A stretch of 64,000 bases of DNA, from NCBI GenBank assembly GCA_036346205.1, contig JARFJB010000821.1, forward strand, positions 4,034,222 to 4,098,221. The letters run 5' to 3'. This DNA comes from Vesta saturnalis. Taxonomy: Eukaryota; Arthropoda; Insecta; Coleoptera; Lampyridae. The notes beneath the pieces were generated by a model, which had not been told where the DNA came from, searched no databases, and worked only from the letters and a program-made list of their open reading frames with translations. Made by a program: the position numbers and the translations under genes. Below are positions 44,488 to 57,166 of this stretch, piece by piece. The first letter of the stretch is position 1; each line of letters begins with the position of its first letter.

Positions 44488-47400
44488 AATGGATCAAATT
44501 TATAATTTAATAAACGTTAAGATATTCTTCAGGTATACGTATGAAGAAGAAATTAAACTAAAACAAGAAGGACGTCTCCTGCCGGATATTTATATTGTGA
44601 AACAAGGTTCAAGTCGGGGAAAATCTTACAATCTTCAATCGGAATATTTATTCAAGAAATAACTGGATATGTGGGTGTAATAAAAAAATGTACTTTATTG
44701 TTTTCCGTCTGTAATATTTGGTGGAGCTAAATCATGGATGCAAGTTGGAGTGACAGAATTATCAATTGTATTAATTTTCCGGTATGTTTGAACCGTCGCT
44801 TCGTGCACAGAAAACTCTGATAATCCTGAAATGTTTCGGGGATTAATCAATTTTCGGCGGAATTGGACAAAACTGTTGCGTAACATTTAGCAGATTGTAC
44901 AGTCTTTAAGGGATCATTCAAGGGTATTCAAAATGATCTTTGGATTGCATGTTGGAAGTGTGTCATGAAATCGTCTTGAACGAAATCCATACTGATGTCG
45001 CAGCGAAGTCACAAATGGCTATAATACTTAGATATTGCTGAAATGGTGAACCGCAAGAGCATTTTTTGACATATTTAATTCCCACCTATTTGGATGCAGA
45101 ACGTTTAACTAGAGATTATTAAGTGTTTTGAATTCCATAGTACCAAATTCGCCAAATAGATTGATTGCTCAAATTATGATGGCACAGCAGTGAGTGATCG
45201 ACTTTCTGGTGTCCAGACAAGAATTAAGGAGAAATATCCATAACTTAATTTGATAATGCCCAATGCTGCATCTAACAGCTCCCAAGTTCGTCTTTTCTTT
45301 GGAAATTTGCAATCAGTTCCTGCTTTTTCTAAAAATTCTTCCCAACGTGTAGCAGTTTTGAGTAATATAGTTCAAAGAAAAATTTCTCATGGTGCCCCAA
45401 CTGGTTGAAATTTTAATATTAGGACTGTAAATGTGATTTTTGAATATCGGGAAGCTTTAATTGAATGCATAGCAGAAATGGAAGAAAGTTTTAATAACCA
45501 AACAGTATGTAGTGCCCCGTCGACCATTAGAAGAATTTTTAATGGTCCCAATTTAATTTTTTGGTTGACCTTTTTCCATCATGTGATGCCTCTCGTAAAT
45601 ATTTTATTTAATGAGTTACAAAAAAGACAAACGGGCCGTTCTTCTTCTTATTCTTATTTTAGGTCTAGAACCTGTTTTTCCCGTTTTCAATCTTTTAGTC
45701 TTGATCTTGTGACTTTGAAGTCCAACTGTACAATCATCTCTTTGCGCTCTGCCCGGTAGCCTTGGTCAATGTGGCTTTTGGTTCATAGTTACCTTCGCAA
45801 TTCTGTCATCGTCCATTCTCTGTACATGTTCTCTACATTGTCTTCTTTTCTGTCTTCCCCAGCGTACGTATCTCTGGTTGTTCCATTTCTTATTCTATCC
45901 CTCAGTGATTTTCCCGCTATTTGTCATAATTGTTTCATTTCGTTTGTTCTTAACAGTTTTTTGATTTTAGTTGCAACCGCCCTTGTTTCGGTTGCATAGG
46001 TCATGACGGGTCTTATACAGGTCTAGTATATTCTGACCTTGCTGTCGGTGTCAATATTTTTGTTTCTCCATATTATGTCCTTCATACAGCCCGAAATAGA
46101 TGCGGTTTGTTTAAATACTTCCTTGTATATATCACCATAATTTGATAATTCTATGCCTAGGTAATTAAATTGCATTACTTACTATGGGTTTGTCATTGAC
46201 AGTCAGTTTGCATCTTAACGGTTCCTTTGATAGGGTGATATATTTTGTTTTTCCTACATTGATTTCTATATCGTATTCTGCTGCTGGTCAAATGGAATTT
46301 GTGTAAAATACGTTGTGGGTCGTTCTCACTTTCCGCCAGTAACACTGCATTGTCGGCGTAACATATGATCTTAATTTCTGCAGTGCCCATTCTGTATCCC
46401 CTACTTAATCTTTTAGCGTCCTTTTTTGAACATTATCAAGTTGAACAAGAAGGGGCTCAAACTATCTCCATGACGTGCTCCCGGTGTTTTTCTTGTGTAA
46501 GTTCGTTGTTTACTTTTGTTTTTGTTATGTTGTCTGTGTTAAGCTCCTTTATGAAGTGTGTTATCTTATGTGGAACTTCCTCTTCGTTACGAATATTTAC
46601 AACGTCTGATAATCTTACTCTATCGAATGCTTGAGTCAGGTCGATACAGCATAAGAAAGCTGGTTTATTTCACTCTAGCGCGTTTTCTCTGATCTGTGGC
46701 ATGAGGAATATCGCGTCTGTGGTTGAACGATTCTGCCTGAACACTTGCTGCTCTTCACTGATCGGGATTGTTTCATTTAACTTATTTTTAATGATAATTG
46801 TATACAATTTTAGTATAAATCCTAAAAGCGTTATTCCTCTATAGTTTCTGGGATCTCTTCTGTTGGCAATCCCGTGCTATGGTACCGCAGTCGGTGATTT
46901 TTTGAAGGAGGGTAGTTATTTCCGTGATTAGATGATTTCCCCCGTATTTCACTAGTTCATTAAATATTTTATCTTCACTTGGTGCCTTTCTGTTCTTTAA
47001 TTTTTTTTATACTGTATATTACTTGTGCTTCGTCTATTATTAGTGCATTATCTTCTTCTCTACTTCGTTCATTCGTTCTGTAAATTGTTTCATTATTGTT
47101 AAGTAGCTTATTGAAATGTTCCACCTACTGTTCGTCGGTTATTATAGTTAACTCATTATATTCATTAACATGCCCGTAGTAATTTTCAAATCTTTTTTTG
47201 TGCGCCATATAGGACGCTTTCCATTTCTTTTGTAAAACGTAGCCAGTAGTCATTCTTTATTTCATTGATTCTTGCATTGGCCCTGTTTCTAGTCTCCAAC
47301 ATACGTTTTATATTCATTTTCGGTTTTGTTGTTTCTGCGTCGTAAATATGCCCTTCGTTTTTCTTCTGCTAGTTCTTTAACTTCGTCCGTGAATCAGGGT

Positions 47401-48446
47401 TTTATGTTATGAGTGGAATTTACGTTTACTTCTCTAGTTCAAGGCTTCTTCTGCTGCTTCGTGAATATTAGTTTTAATTTTTTTCCAGCATTGTTCTACT
47501 GTGTGTGATTCGTCGGTGAAGTTATTTTATATTTATTGTGTTAATCGCCTCTTATACAAGTACTTGGTACTGTCGTCCGTTAATAGTTCAATGTTTAGTT
47601 TGCTCACAATTTGTGGCGGCTTCTTCTTTACCCTGTTGTGATCAGTGCTCACTTTCGGTGATTATAATACCCTGACGTCGATGATCTGTGTTGGTTGTAT
47701 TGCTCTATTGGTTATTATATAGTCAATTACTGATCTCTGGTTTCTTGTGTTCGACCAGATATATTTATGTTGCCATCTGTGTTGTTCATCGTAACTGATT
47801 GTGAGCGCAGCCCTTCTCCATGTTCATTCACAAACGGATCCGTTGGGGATAATCCAAAAAATATCTTCATTTGATCACAATATTATTTCAGCAAAAAATT
47901 CTCTAGATGATATTTTTAACAAAGTTTCTAATCTATGCTCTGATGAACTTTTGTCCGCTAAAAGAAAGAGGAAGAACGACAGTAGATTTGATCACAGGAT
48001 CGCTGCAATAGAAGTGTGTGAAGTAATTATAACCTGTGCCAAAGATCGGTTCGATTTTAAAAATCATTTATGAGCGGCATCTATATTTTTTCGGACAAAT
48101 TTGTTGAATATTGCGCTAATTTTCCTGAAGAATTAAAGTATATCCAAATTTAGACAAGGAACGTTTGAAACAAAGTTATCTGTTATTTGTGCACGACCAG
48201 ATTGTAGGAAAATCCATGTAGCTATTTCTAAAATTTTAAATAGAAAATAATCTTTCAAATTCATTGCTAGAGACCAGAAAATTATTGGAAATTATATTCA
48301 CAATTCCAATGACTACAGCGGAAGCTGAATGATGTTTTTCCAGTTTGAAAATGGTAAAGACCTTTTTGACAAATACAATGATTGAAGACCGTCTAGTTGT
48401 ATTATCAATGTTATTTGTGAAAAAAAAACGAAACACCTACTTGTAA
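44488..48446 (+). pseudogene. hAT transposase (ZMYM1/DUF4371-like), decayed and split
   Basis: It begins with an ATG at 44488 (MDQIYNLINVKIFFRY). A region resembling the hAT zinc-finger stretch follows (IFGGAKSWMQVGVTEL). Then come SNYDGTAVSDRLSGVQTRIK with the second Asp of the RNase H-like core, NLIMPNAASN, RTVNVIFEYREALIE and LFNELQKRQT. A LINE interrupts at 45634. Coding resumes at 47837 with DPLGIIQKISSF, and the dimerisation end reads FSSLKMVKTFLTNTMIEDRL to the stop at 48446. Multiple stops and frameshifts are present, and the initial Asp motif was not located with confidence. Confidence 0.85.
45635..47829 (-). mobile_element. 5'-truncated RTE-like LINE inserted in hAT element 2
   Basis: Flanked by identical 8-bp duplications ACAAACGG (45627-45634 and 47830-47837). 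On the minus strand the 5' end lies inside an endonuclease domain (RNQRSVIDYIITNRAIQPTQ, 47.7 kb). A linker follows (TDEVKELAEEKRRAYLRRRN, 47.4 kb). The reverse-transcriptase core with IKIICYADNAVLLAESE is at 46.37 kb, where the usual YADD is YADN. The C-terminus near 45.7-45.8 kb resembles the basic end of RTE-type proteins. The 3' tail is A-rich with AAGAAGAA repeats. It is frame-broken and inactive. The RTE assignment rests on recall of motifs. Confidence 0.85.
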
Positions 48447-48726
48447 CGAAAAAGTTATAGAAAAGTTTGTTTTAAAAAAAATCGAAGGATTGATTTGATT
48501 TACAAAAAATAATTTCTTTATTCGTTAAGTAAAATAAATAAATCTAAAGTGCGCACCTTTTCTATTTTGATTTCTTTTAGGGCAGAACCTCCAAATTTTG
48601 AGATCACGAACCGCCACTGATTTAATCCATGAATGTGAACTGGCGTTCCAGCTAAGTACTTAGAATACTTGATTTGTTGCAGTATGAAAATGTTCATACT
48701 ATCCACAAAACCTATGTAGTTTGATA

Positions 48727-51700
48727 TTTTTTTTTTACTTATAGTATTTCTGAATAGGCTAAGATTTGCCTAACGTGCTAAAGCACTCAGGAACACTGGT
48801 AGGGTTTAGGGATATTGTTAGGCTGCTGAGAAATGTTTATGAATTACCTTAAATTTGCTTAAGCCAAAGTTTGGGGTAATGCATTCCACAATTTGGTCGC
48901 CGTGTGGAAAAATGTAGATTGCGCCCGTTTAGTGTGACAAGATGGAATTTTGAGTGCGTAATTATGGTGTGAATGGACAAACCGAGTGTTTCTAGCGAAG
49001 ATGTCCTGCGCAGGTATTAAGGAGTGTATTTCGGAGGCACACTTGTCATGGTAATAACAATAGAACAAGGAAAGAACCGAAACTATTCTTCTATGCTCAG
49101 GAGACTAGGTCAGAAGTAAGAGACGGGTCATTTATAAGCTTTATAGCTCTTTTTTGGATGCGGTTTGCCATATCAAAGGCGTATTGGGGAGCACTCATTC
49201 AGAGGTGTGAATTGTATTCCAGATGAGGTCGAATTTGAGCCTTATACAGTAAAATGAGTTGTTGCGATGTGCAGTACTGTTTAGATCTGTAGAGAAACCC
49301 CACGTTACGGGCAGCTGTTTTGCTGGCAGACAAAAAAAAAGGTCAACCCATGAAAGGTTCGATGGTACAGACATCCCTAACATAGAAATAGAGTTTGAAA
49401 ATTTGAGATCTAAACCGTCCATATTTACAGCAGGAAATGATAGGTCTTTCTTAGCGGACATAAGGTAACCATGGGTTTTGTGGGCGTTGAACGTGAGTAG
49501 ATTATTCCTTTCGCATTCAAGGATATGTTCTAAGTCACTGTTGATTGAGGCTGCCATTTTAACTTTAACGTCCTGACTAGACTTACCGTTATGGGAAAAC
49601 TGAGAAGAACTAGAATGTAGAGTACTGTCATCTGAAAAGCAATGGATCGGGTTAGTTGTTGAGAAATGGGGTCATTTATGTATAGTAGGAAACGTGAAGG
49701 AGCTATCGCTGATCTTTGGAGTACGCCCGCATTAATAGTAGTTTCTTTCGAAAAGAAGCCTTCGGCGACAACGCGTATACGTCTTTTGTCACGAAAGCTG
49801 GACAACCAATTGATGACCGTATCCGATAAGTCGAACGAAGTGAGCTTGGCGAGTAGGTACTTGTGCAAACCTGGTCAAAACCCTTTGAAATATCTAAACC
49901 TACTAAAACTGTTTCATCGGACCTCTCTAATGTGTTATTCCAAAGTTGGGTGACATGAAAAAGATCGCCCATTGAACGACCCTGTCTCAACCCATACTGG
50001 TGGTCACTTCGGAGTTTATTGGACTCGAGGAACGAAAGTAGTTGGTGGTTGATGGCGTCTTTCATGATTTTCGATAGAATGGAAGTGATAGCTATTAGTC
50101 GATAGTTCGAGAGATGACATGGAGATCGAAAAGAGTTTGGACAATACAGGTACTAGCTCGGCGTAGCATTTTTTAAGGATGATAGCTGGAATACCGTCAG
50201 GGCCAGTCGCCTTGTTTGAGTCAAGTATATTGATAATTGATTCTAGAAGCTTGTATCGAAAGTGGCTTGGTTTCAAAGCGTATGAAGTAGATTTGGGCGA
50301 CGGCACAATTTTACCAGAATCATTGAGACGTGAATTTGATGCAAAGTAATCCACAAAGAAGCTGGATTTGTCAGCAGGATCAGCTATTATAGCTCCGTCG
50401 CGAGACGTCATGGGAGGAAAGGAAGATGTACTAAAGTTTTTACTGATAGCTTTAGCTAATGACCAAAATTTGCGACTACCGAAAGGACATGAGACTAATT
50501 CTTTACATTTACGTTTTTAAACATCTTTTTGGCCTTGGTAATGATGCTTTTGCAACTATTCCTTGCGGCAATATAGTGGTGTGATTTTCGACAGATTTAT
50601 TTGATTTCCATTTGGTATAGAGTTTATGCTTTTACGATAATGCACCAGTGCAAGCCCTATTAAACCAGGGTTGGGAACGGGCATGACCTACACGATTATG
50701 TTTTTTGGGAATGTATAACTCCATACCCATCAGGATAACTTCAGTTATTGAAAGAGCAATGTTTGAAGAGGAGGGCCGTTTAAAGCAATACTGACGCCAG
50801 GAGAATGTTGCAAAGAAATCTTGCAGTTCACTCCAGTTAGCTGATTTAAAACACCACATAGTTCTATCTGTTTTTCAAGTAACAGTGGGATTGGGTACAG
50901 AGGAAGTGATTTCCATTAGGTGGTCTGATGGACCAAGTGGGAAAGGCCTATGGTTTTATAGTCAAGTGGGTTAGTTGTAAGGAATAGGTCCAGGAGATGT
51001 GGAGTATGGTTAGGGTTCTCAGGGATTCTGGTTGGTTCGAAAATCATTTGTGTGAGATCACAGGATACAACAAATGCTTCTGAACTATGACCTGTGGATT
51101 AGTAGTAAATGAAGATTGAAGCCAATTGGAGTTCTGGACATTAAAATCTCCCAGAATTTAGATATGGCAAGATGAAAAGGTAGTTTATTTTCAGACTAAG
51201 GTAATCGAAAGGATCTTAGAAGTTATCATTGGGAGACCTATACAAGCAACAGTAGAATTTCACAAATTGGGGCCCAGAATGCTTGAACCAAATCGCATCG
51301 TTGTCCTTGGTATCGCACATACTCCGCCTTTAAGGCGAAAGTTATAGTGGAGGTTGTATCTGGGAAATTGCAGGTCAGGTGAATCAGTGCTTCCAGGGAA
51401 GACTTGTGTTTCTGATACAAACAGAATGCCCGGTTGCACTTGTTCAAGGTGTAGGTGAACAGTATTAATATTCGACTAGACACCACATATGTTGCAGTAA
51501 TGTATCCGATGACCGAGATCGCTTGAGTCCTGCCCTCTCGGGTATCCTAATGGGGCAGAACGACGAATCGATGTGAGAGTGCGGGCGTCTCGCCCTACTT
51601 ACCTGTAACGCCACGCTTGACTAGTGCGTGTTGGCGATTATATAAGGAATATAAGAGATAGTGAACGGCGCCGTCACCGAACTCAGAAAATTGGAGCACG

Positions 51701-51850
51701 AATATTAAGGAGCCCATGGTAAAGGTGTTGGTATTGCACCGGGGCGGCATGGGGTCATGCCTTCCACATATAAATTTATTCTCCATGTTGTTCGCTTTTT
51801 GGTGGTGCTTGTTAGTCAGAAAATACTGTGAATTACAATTCAATTCTGTG
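48727..51850 (-). mobile_element. LINE (endonuclease plus RT), decayed
   Basis: Minus-strand non-LTR element with a poly(A) tail at 48727-48736 (T run on +). The endonuclease starts near 51540 (SSDLGHRIHYCNICGV, then PGILFVSETQVF in fragments). The RT shows LDSNKATGPDGIPAIILKKC (50.2 kb), QYGLRQGRSMGDLFHV (50.0 kb) and VLVGLDISKGFDQV (49.9 kb), with IAPSRFLLYINDP at 49.7 kb. The C-terminal ARNTRFVHSHHNYALKIPSC and LWNALPQTLA lie at 48.9-49.0 kb. Many frameshifts break it. It ends next to the SLC26 gene's 3' untranslated region. The clade is Jockey/CR1-like at best. Confidence 0.82.
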
Positions 51851-51915
51851 CCATTTATCTCTTTTTTCGATAAACCAAAAATAATGTTCTGTTAATTAAA
51901 AAAAGTATTTAAAGG

Positions 51916-51921
51916 TTTATT
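51916..51921 (-). promoter_or_regulatory. Polyadenylation signal of the SLC26 gene
   Basis: AATAAA on the minus strand about 110 bp past the TAA stop, the best placed signal before the LINE begins. Confidence 0.5.
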
Positions 51922-52029
51922 TTTTACGATATCTTAAAAAGTACATATTTTTCCTTTTTAATAGAAAAATGATTATAAACAAATAAAATAAATACGTATC
52001 GCAATACTGATAATGTACAATAAAAAAAA

Positions 52030-54159
52030 TTAATTCACTCGTCTATGATTTAATACAACTGTTCCATTTCCAACAGAATGTAAATCTGATCCTTCTTCTT
52101 TGCACGGAGTTAAAACGATATCACCAACATCAAGTAATAAATGCGTCCTTTCATTACTATCATCCTTGAGCCCTGTAATAAAAATGTATAGTTACTGTAC
52201 ATTCAGATTAGAACAATGTATTACGTTTTAGCGAATCTTCCAATTCTTCTGTTGAACTAAAGTATCGGAAATCATCTGCAACAGCGCCTTGCAAAACTGT
52301 TATAACCTCTTCATGAGGATTTAAGAAATATAAGTATTGTTTTCTGGATAAAAATTCCTTAATTAGAGCAGCTATGCCTTTAGCTGCAGTAAAATCGGCG
52401 CCTAAGATATGGCGACAATCGACGACGACTGGCAGATGTAAAGACGCACGTCCTGCTTTGCCTATACTGGATTTGATAAATTCAATCCCTGGGAAGTACA
52501 GACTACTTCCTGGTGTGATTAGTATATACTCAAGACCGTCGTTACTCTACAAGTAATTACTTAAATATAAGCTCAAAGAAAGAAAGATACTAACAACAAT
52601 ATTTTTTAAATTTATTGATGGTCTTGCGGATGGGTACACAATGAAGATCATGTTAATGCCAACTCCAAGAACAATACCATACTCAACACCAATAGTGAGG
52701 CATAGTATAAAGGTGGCGAATGTCGGTATTATATCCTTTTTACTAGACTTCCACATTGGTTTAACAATTTCGTATTCAATCATAAAAATGACTGCGCATA
52801 TAATAACGGCAGCTAAAGATGATTTTGGAATAAACGCAAAATATGGTGTTAAAAAACTGATTGCTAATATAACCATAATCCCTGTGTACAATCCACCTAA
52901 TTGTGTTTCGACACCACTCGCATGGTTTACTGCAGATCTTGAAAATGAGCCTGTGACAGGCATTGATGAAAAAAATGACCCAAATATGTTTGCTAATGAT
53001 AAAGTAAATAATTCTTGAGTAGCATCAATGGTTTGTCCACTCGCTGTAAACAAAATTTGTAATTTAAGACATTCAGTTTAATAAACGTACAGAATGCTTT
53101 TGCAATTGCGACATTACCAAGCACAGCAATGATTGGAACCAAAAACACTGACGAACCTAATTCCACAAACATGTCGCTAAAGGGAATTGTTTGGTTATTT
53201 AAAGTTGTTGAAAATGGTGGAACTTGAAATTTCGGAAATCCTGGTTTAATAGCGCCAGTGAGAAGAAATGGCGATTTTGTTCCAGATGATTCGTAACAGT
53301 AAGCAATTATTGAGCATGTTATCACAACTAATGCATTCCTCGATGTTGATATTAACCATAAAGTTCGAGAAATGTACTTTTGATTTTTAGAATTTTTACA
53401 AATTTTTAAGTCTTTCAGTTTCTAAAATTTATCCTGTTACACGATGTATCAGTTAATATAATTACTTACCCTTAAAGCTATTAATACAATAATACATACA
53501 ATACTTAAAATACAATCAGACATACGAGATTTATGAATATTCTGAAACACTTTCATTAATGTATCCAAAAATCCAGATGAACTAAAATTTAATCCGAGTA
53601 ATCCTTTGAATTGAGATACTGCTATTATCACTGAGGTAGCTGATGTGAATCCCACTGTTACTGGAATTGATATAAAATCGACCAGAATTCCTAAAATTTA
53701 AAATTGAATAAGGTCGGGTACCCTTAGAGGTCTTACCTAAATTAAGCACAGCCATTAGAAGTTGGACAATTCCTGATAAAAAACATAAAAGTACAGCATA
53801 GTCAGCATTTCTGTTCAAAACTTGTTGATAAGTCATTAACGCCATCAAAGCTGTTGGTCCTATCGTTATATCTTTACAATTGCCAAAGAAGATATATACG
53901 AAACATCCAATAAATGATGAATATAATCCATACTGTAGTAAAATTTATTAGTAGATTGTTAATCGGTAAGTATACCCACCTGTGGTTCTAATCCTCCAAG
54001 AGTTGCATACGCTAGTGCTTGTGGCATTACAGTTAGAGCAACTGTAATTCCAGCGATTGTGTCACTGACAAATTTGTGTAAAGTGTAATTGGAAGCCCAT
54101 TGTAATATTGGCAATCGGCGACGTACAAATTTATACAATTTATCTTTAGTTACCGGCAT
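52030..54159 (-). CDS. SLC26-family sulfate/anion transporter (SLC26A11-like)
   Basis: Membrane anion exchanger or sulfate transporter, intact. Minus-strand coding exons: 54159-53980, 53932-53737, 53690-53470, 53421-53091, 53043-52595, 52546-52225, 52172-52030. All introns are GT-AG and 46-52 bp long. The exons sum to 1842 nt (613 codons plus TAA) with no frame break. The chosen start ATG (54157-54159) begins [19 protein letters not shown]; a 3' splice site lies 9 nt upstream, so a leader exon must exist to the right. The family signature PxYGLYSS is present as PQ|YGLYSS across an intron. Many hydrophobic segments follow (about residues 35-430), with [15 protein letters not shown] and [14 protein letters not shown]. 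The C-terminal third is the cytosolic STAS domain ([37 protein letters not shown]). The length fits SLC26A11 (about 600). The substrate cannot be told from sequence. Confidence 0.95.
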
Positions 54160-54168
54160 CTTAAGGTT

Positions 54169-55541
54169 CTGCAAGCATAACAGAAGACGATTAGTTCATA
54201 TCACAGCATTAAAAATTATATGTAATTTTGCAAATATAAAACTGATGCTTAAATGAAACTAGCAACTATCGGCTCGTGTAGATTATATATTAATAATGAT
54301 TAACGATTAGAAATGTGACCCACTCTTCACTATTATTTGTATCAGATATAATTTATGAAATGTAGTATTACATTATTGTTGATTAACCTATTGGGTTAAT
54401 AATGCATGAAGGGTTATCAAACAATATACTTTTTATTACGAATAAATAATTATATTAGATAATTTTTATGCTTAATGATAATTTTAAAGTACCTACAATT
54501 AAAAGTGTTTTAATGTTAAATTTACATTAACTTCATAATTAATTCATTGTTTATTACAGTTTAAACAAAATTAATTTAAATTTTAGCTTCCAACAAAACA
54601 AGACCTTGTACGTTTATCACTACATTTTCATTTACCTATAATACACGTAAAAATTACATAGATACTATTTTAAAAACAGATTAAAAATCAAATACTTGAA
54701 GTGATAATTTAAAATTGATAAAACTATTAATAATTGCATTCCATCATTATTTGCGTATTATACGGATAATCCACTATCTATAAATTGCTTTGCATTCAAA
54801 TTGGTAAATTAAGTACATGTCCCCATAAATGAGGTCTGCATAGGTACATATACTACCTCTTAATCTATAATTTGGAAATACTTTGATATCTGATTTATAC
54901 TTACATGCATCATGCACCACTTATTAAATGCAATCTTTAATTAAAACAGGACAACTGTAGCACCTCCTTAAGAAGCTTTAAGTAGCTAGAAAAATATTGT
55001 GATGCATGTGTACTTGACGAATTTTTTTCAAATTAATGATCAAGTGACAACCGATTATGAACGGACCTTGTAATCAGACCATACGATCTTGAAGGATTTA
55101 TCACCATTTTATTAATATATCGCTTCAATGATGCGGCTTATCATCTTTCAACAAGCCCAATCACTCCGAACCCCATCTTACTGCATGAATCCAATTTGTA
55201 GGGATCCTACCTTTGATTTTATAAAACATTAAAGTAACCCTCTTTTACTAACATTAATTCTTAAACAAATTTGACCAAAACTGCATGCACATATTTCACC
55301 AAAAAAATAGCAATATTCTAACCTTTCAAAATCAGTTACAGATAAACTACACGAAAAACCATATGCTCTGACCTTTACAATCAGTTCCAGATAAATATGA
55401 TAGTTCAGGGTAGTTGATGAGACGGTAAAGAAAGGATCATAGAAAGACATGCTGCCGATGACAAATTGCTCAAGCCTTATCTACATAAATAAGTATTTAT
55501 GTCGCTGGTTTAAATATAACTTCCAATGTCAAACTGCTAGA
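54169..55541. other. Probable upstream intron or flank of the SLC26 gene
   Basis: AT-rich. The 3' splice site at 54169 implies that transcription starts further right, but I cannot place the leader exon or promoter. No coding frame is supported. Confidence 0.4.
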
Positions 55542-55610
55542 GCGCTGGTGGTGTAGTAGTAGGAATCGTCTTCCACACTGTTGATATGGGTCCGATTCCC
55601 GGCTCGTGCA
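55542..55610 (+). tRNA. Degenerate tRNA-Gly-like sequence, anticodon TCC
   Basis: It starts GCGCTGGTGGTGTAGTAGTAGG and ends GATTCCCGGCTCGTGCA, then a run of nine T (Pol III terminator). Aligned to eukaryotic tRNA-Gly, the loop CTTCCAC gives anticodon TCC. The B box GGTCCGATTCC differs from consensus at one base. The acceptor and anticodon stems each hold a mismatch and the body is about 2 nt short. It could be a decayed tRNA gene or the head of a tRNA-derived SINE. Confidence 0.5.
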
Positions 55611-57109
55611 CTTTTTTTTTCTTGGGTTACAGCAGTTTTGTTTATCTAATCTACTTTTGTTAGGTTACAGTAGTTTTGTTTTTCTTTTCTCCTGGCAGTT
55701 GAAATTCAGTAAGAATACTGGATTTTTGACGACACTTTTCCTAAGCAGACTGTGTACTGTTAAGAATTACATAAACAATCTAATAGTATTTCGCTTAGAA
55801 ATAATCCATTATTTGAACAAACCAATGAAGTTTTATAACGATCTGGTTTTCTTTTATTTTTCTTATCAAAAATCATTGAGCTCAATTTATTGAGCCTTGA
55901 TTAAGGTAAGTGAACAAATAACTAAATTAAATAGATAACGATGTATTAGAGTTCTCTTTGTCATTAGTTTTCTTTGAGTTTATTTTGTGATTCCACCTTC
56001 TTCCATTCTCCATACAAATTCAAATGGTCTTAATGGTTGGAATGTTATTATTTTGTCTAGAAAAAGGGGGATGGCATTAATTGCACAATATTTCTTAATG
56101 CACTTGTGTCCTGTCTGCGTATATCTTCTTCTCTCTCCCTTATGTGATGCGGCAGGTGTATGCATGTGTGTATACGGTGAAGGGTGCGTGCATGAGTGTT
56201 TGTCAATAAATAATTGTCGGGCCTGAAGCAAGCATGGAATGAGATTGCAGGGTCCGCACAAATTGTCGGGCGATACACACGACCCTACAATTACAAAACT
56301 GTGTACATCTGCCGATTTCTACATAGGGGTGCCATCTTTGTGACTAAATTGCCCTGCTCCCAATTCTCGCATTTGAATCTGTGTAAGGTTGTAATCCTGT
56401 AAATATTTTTACAGACTGATTTATAAATGGTCTGCATGATGGCAACGGTTGTATTTTGAGAAGTTAGGGATTGTAATGATTTTATCTGTTATGAAAAAGC
56501 CCATTGTGTAGTGAGAGAATGTATAAAACTTATTTTATCAGATATACCATGAGACCTTAATGTTGTAAACAATATCTTGCAATGATTCATTTTCCATTTT
56601 TAGCAAATTACATTAAAGTTTTCTTGTACTGATTATCTAAACAAAATCTAGACCCTATACATGTGTACTATACTCCGTTTCATCTTATTTTGCATTAGCG
56701 CAGGCCATGGAAATGTAGGGAGACAAAAAAACAAAAAGTTACTACCGTAGCTTGACTATTGAAAATAGCAGGTTATATATTTAATGTGAAACTAATGGAG
56801 CGTTGCAACATAATTTTTCACGCTATTTAGACCTTGCTTGTAGGTACGTTGAATCTGAATAAGCTATTTAAAAAAAAGTCATTTTTAGTCTCAGACCTTG
56901 AACGTCTATTACCAACATAAAACGGAAATTGTACGTTATTTACATTGACCATAAATGACAACATCGTGTCTTATTTAATACAATATGTTTTGTTAACCAA
57001 ATCTATGTAAAACCTAGTAAAAATGCCATCTCTATTTTTCACTCTTCTAAAATAAAAAAAAACAAGGGAGAAATAAGCAGCAAATCCAGAGCGCAATGTG
57101 AAGACTTAA
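55611..57109. other. No supported gene
   Basis: Open frames at 55606-55893 and 55987-56402 are low-complexity or lack recognisable domains. No repeats are seen except a weak GTGTG-rich patch near 56160. Confidence 0.5.
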
Positions 57110-57166
57110 GTAGAATGAGGGCCGCGACCCCCCCCCCCACTTTTAATCGGATGACGTCACAATTAA

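Larger units (their letters stand above)
44055..48619 (+). mobile_element. hAT element 2 with a LINE inserted in it
   Basis: The left end is CAGTGGCGGCAGGTGATCTG, and the right end is the inverted CAGTGGCGGTTCGTGATCTC (ending at 48619). The flanking octamers ATTTGATT (44047-44054) and ATTTAATC (48620-48627) match at 6 of 8 bases, as expected for an aged hAT target duplication. Without the LINE and its duplicated octamer the element would be about 2.36 kb. Confidence 0.88.

Noticed and set aside
52641..53018. 125-codon + strand frame over the SLC26 gene
   Set aside because: Antisense shadow of the largest SLC26 exon, without a domain of its own.
55980..56402. Overlapping frames on both strands near 56.0-56.4 kb
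   Set aside because: No domain, no splice pattern and no repeat homologue; the open length is expected by chance with three overlapping frames.
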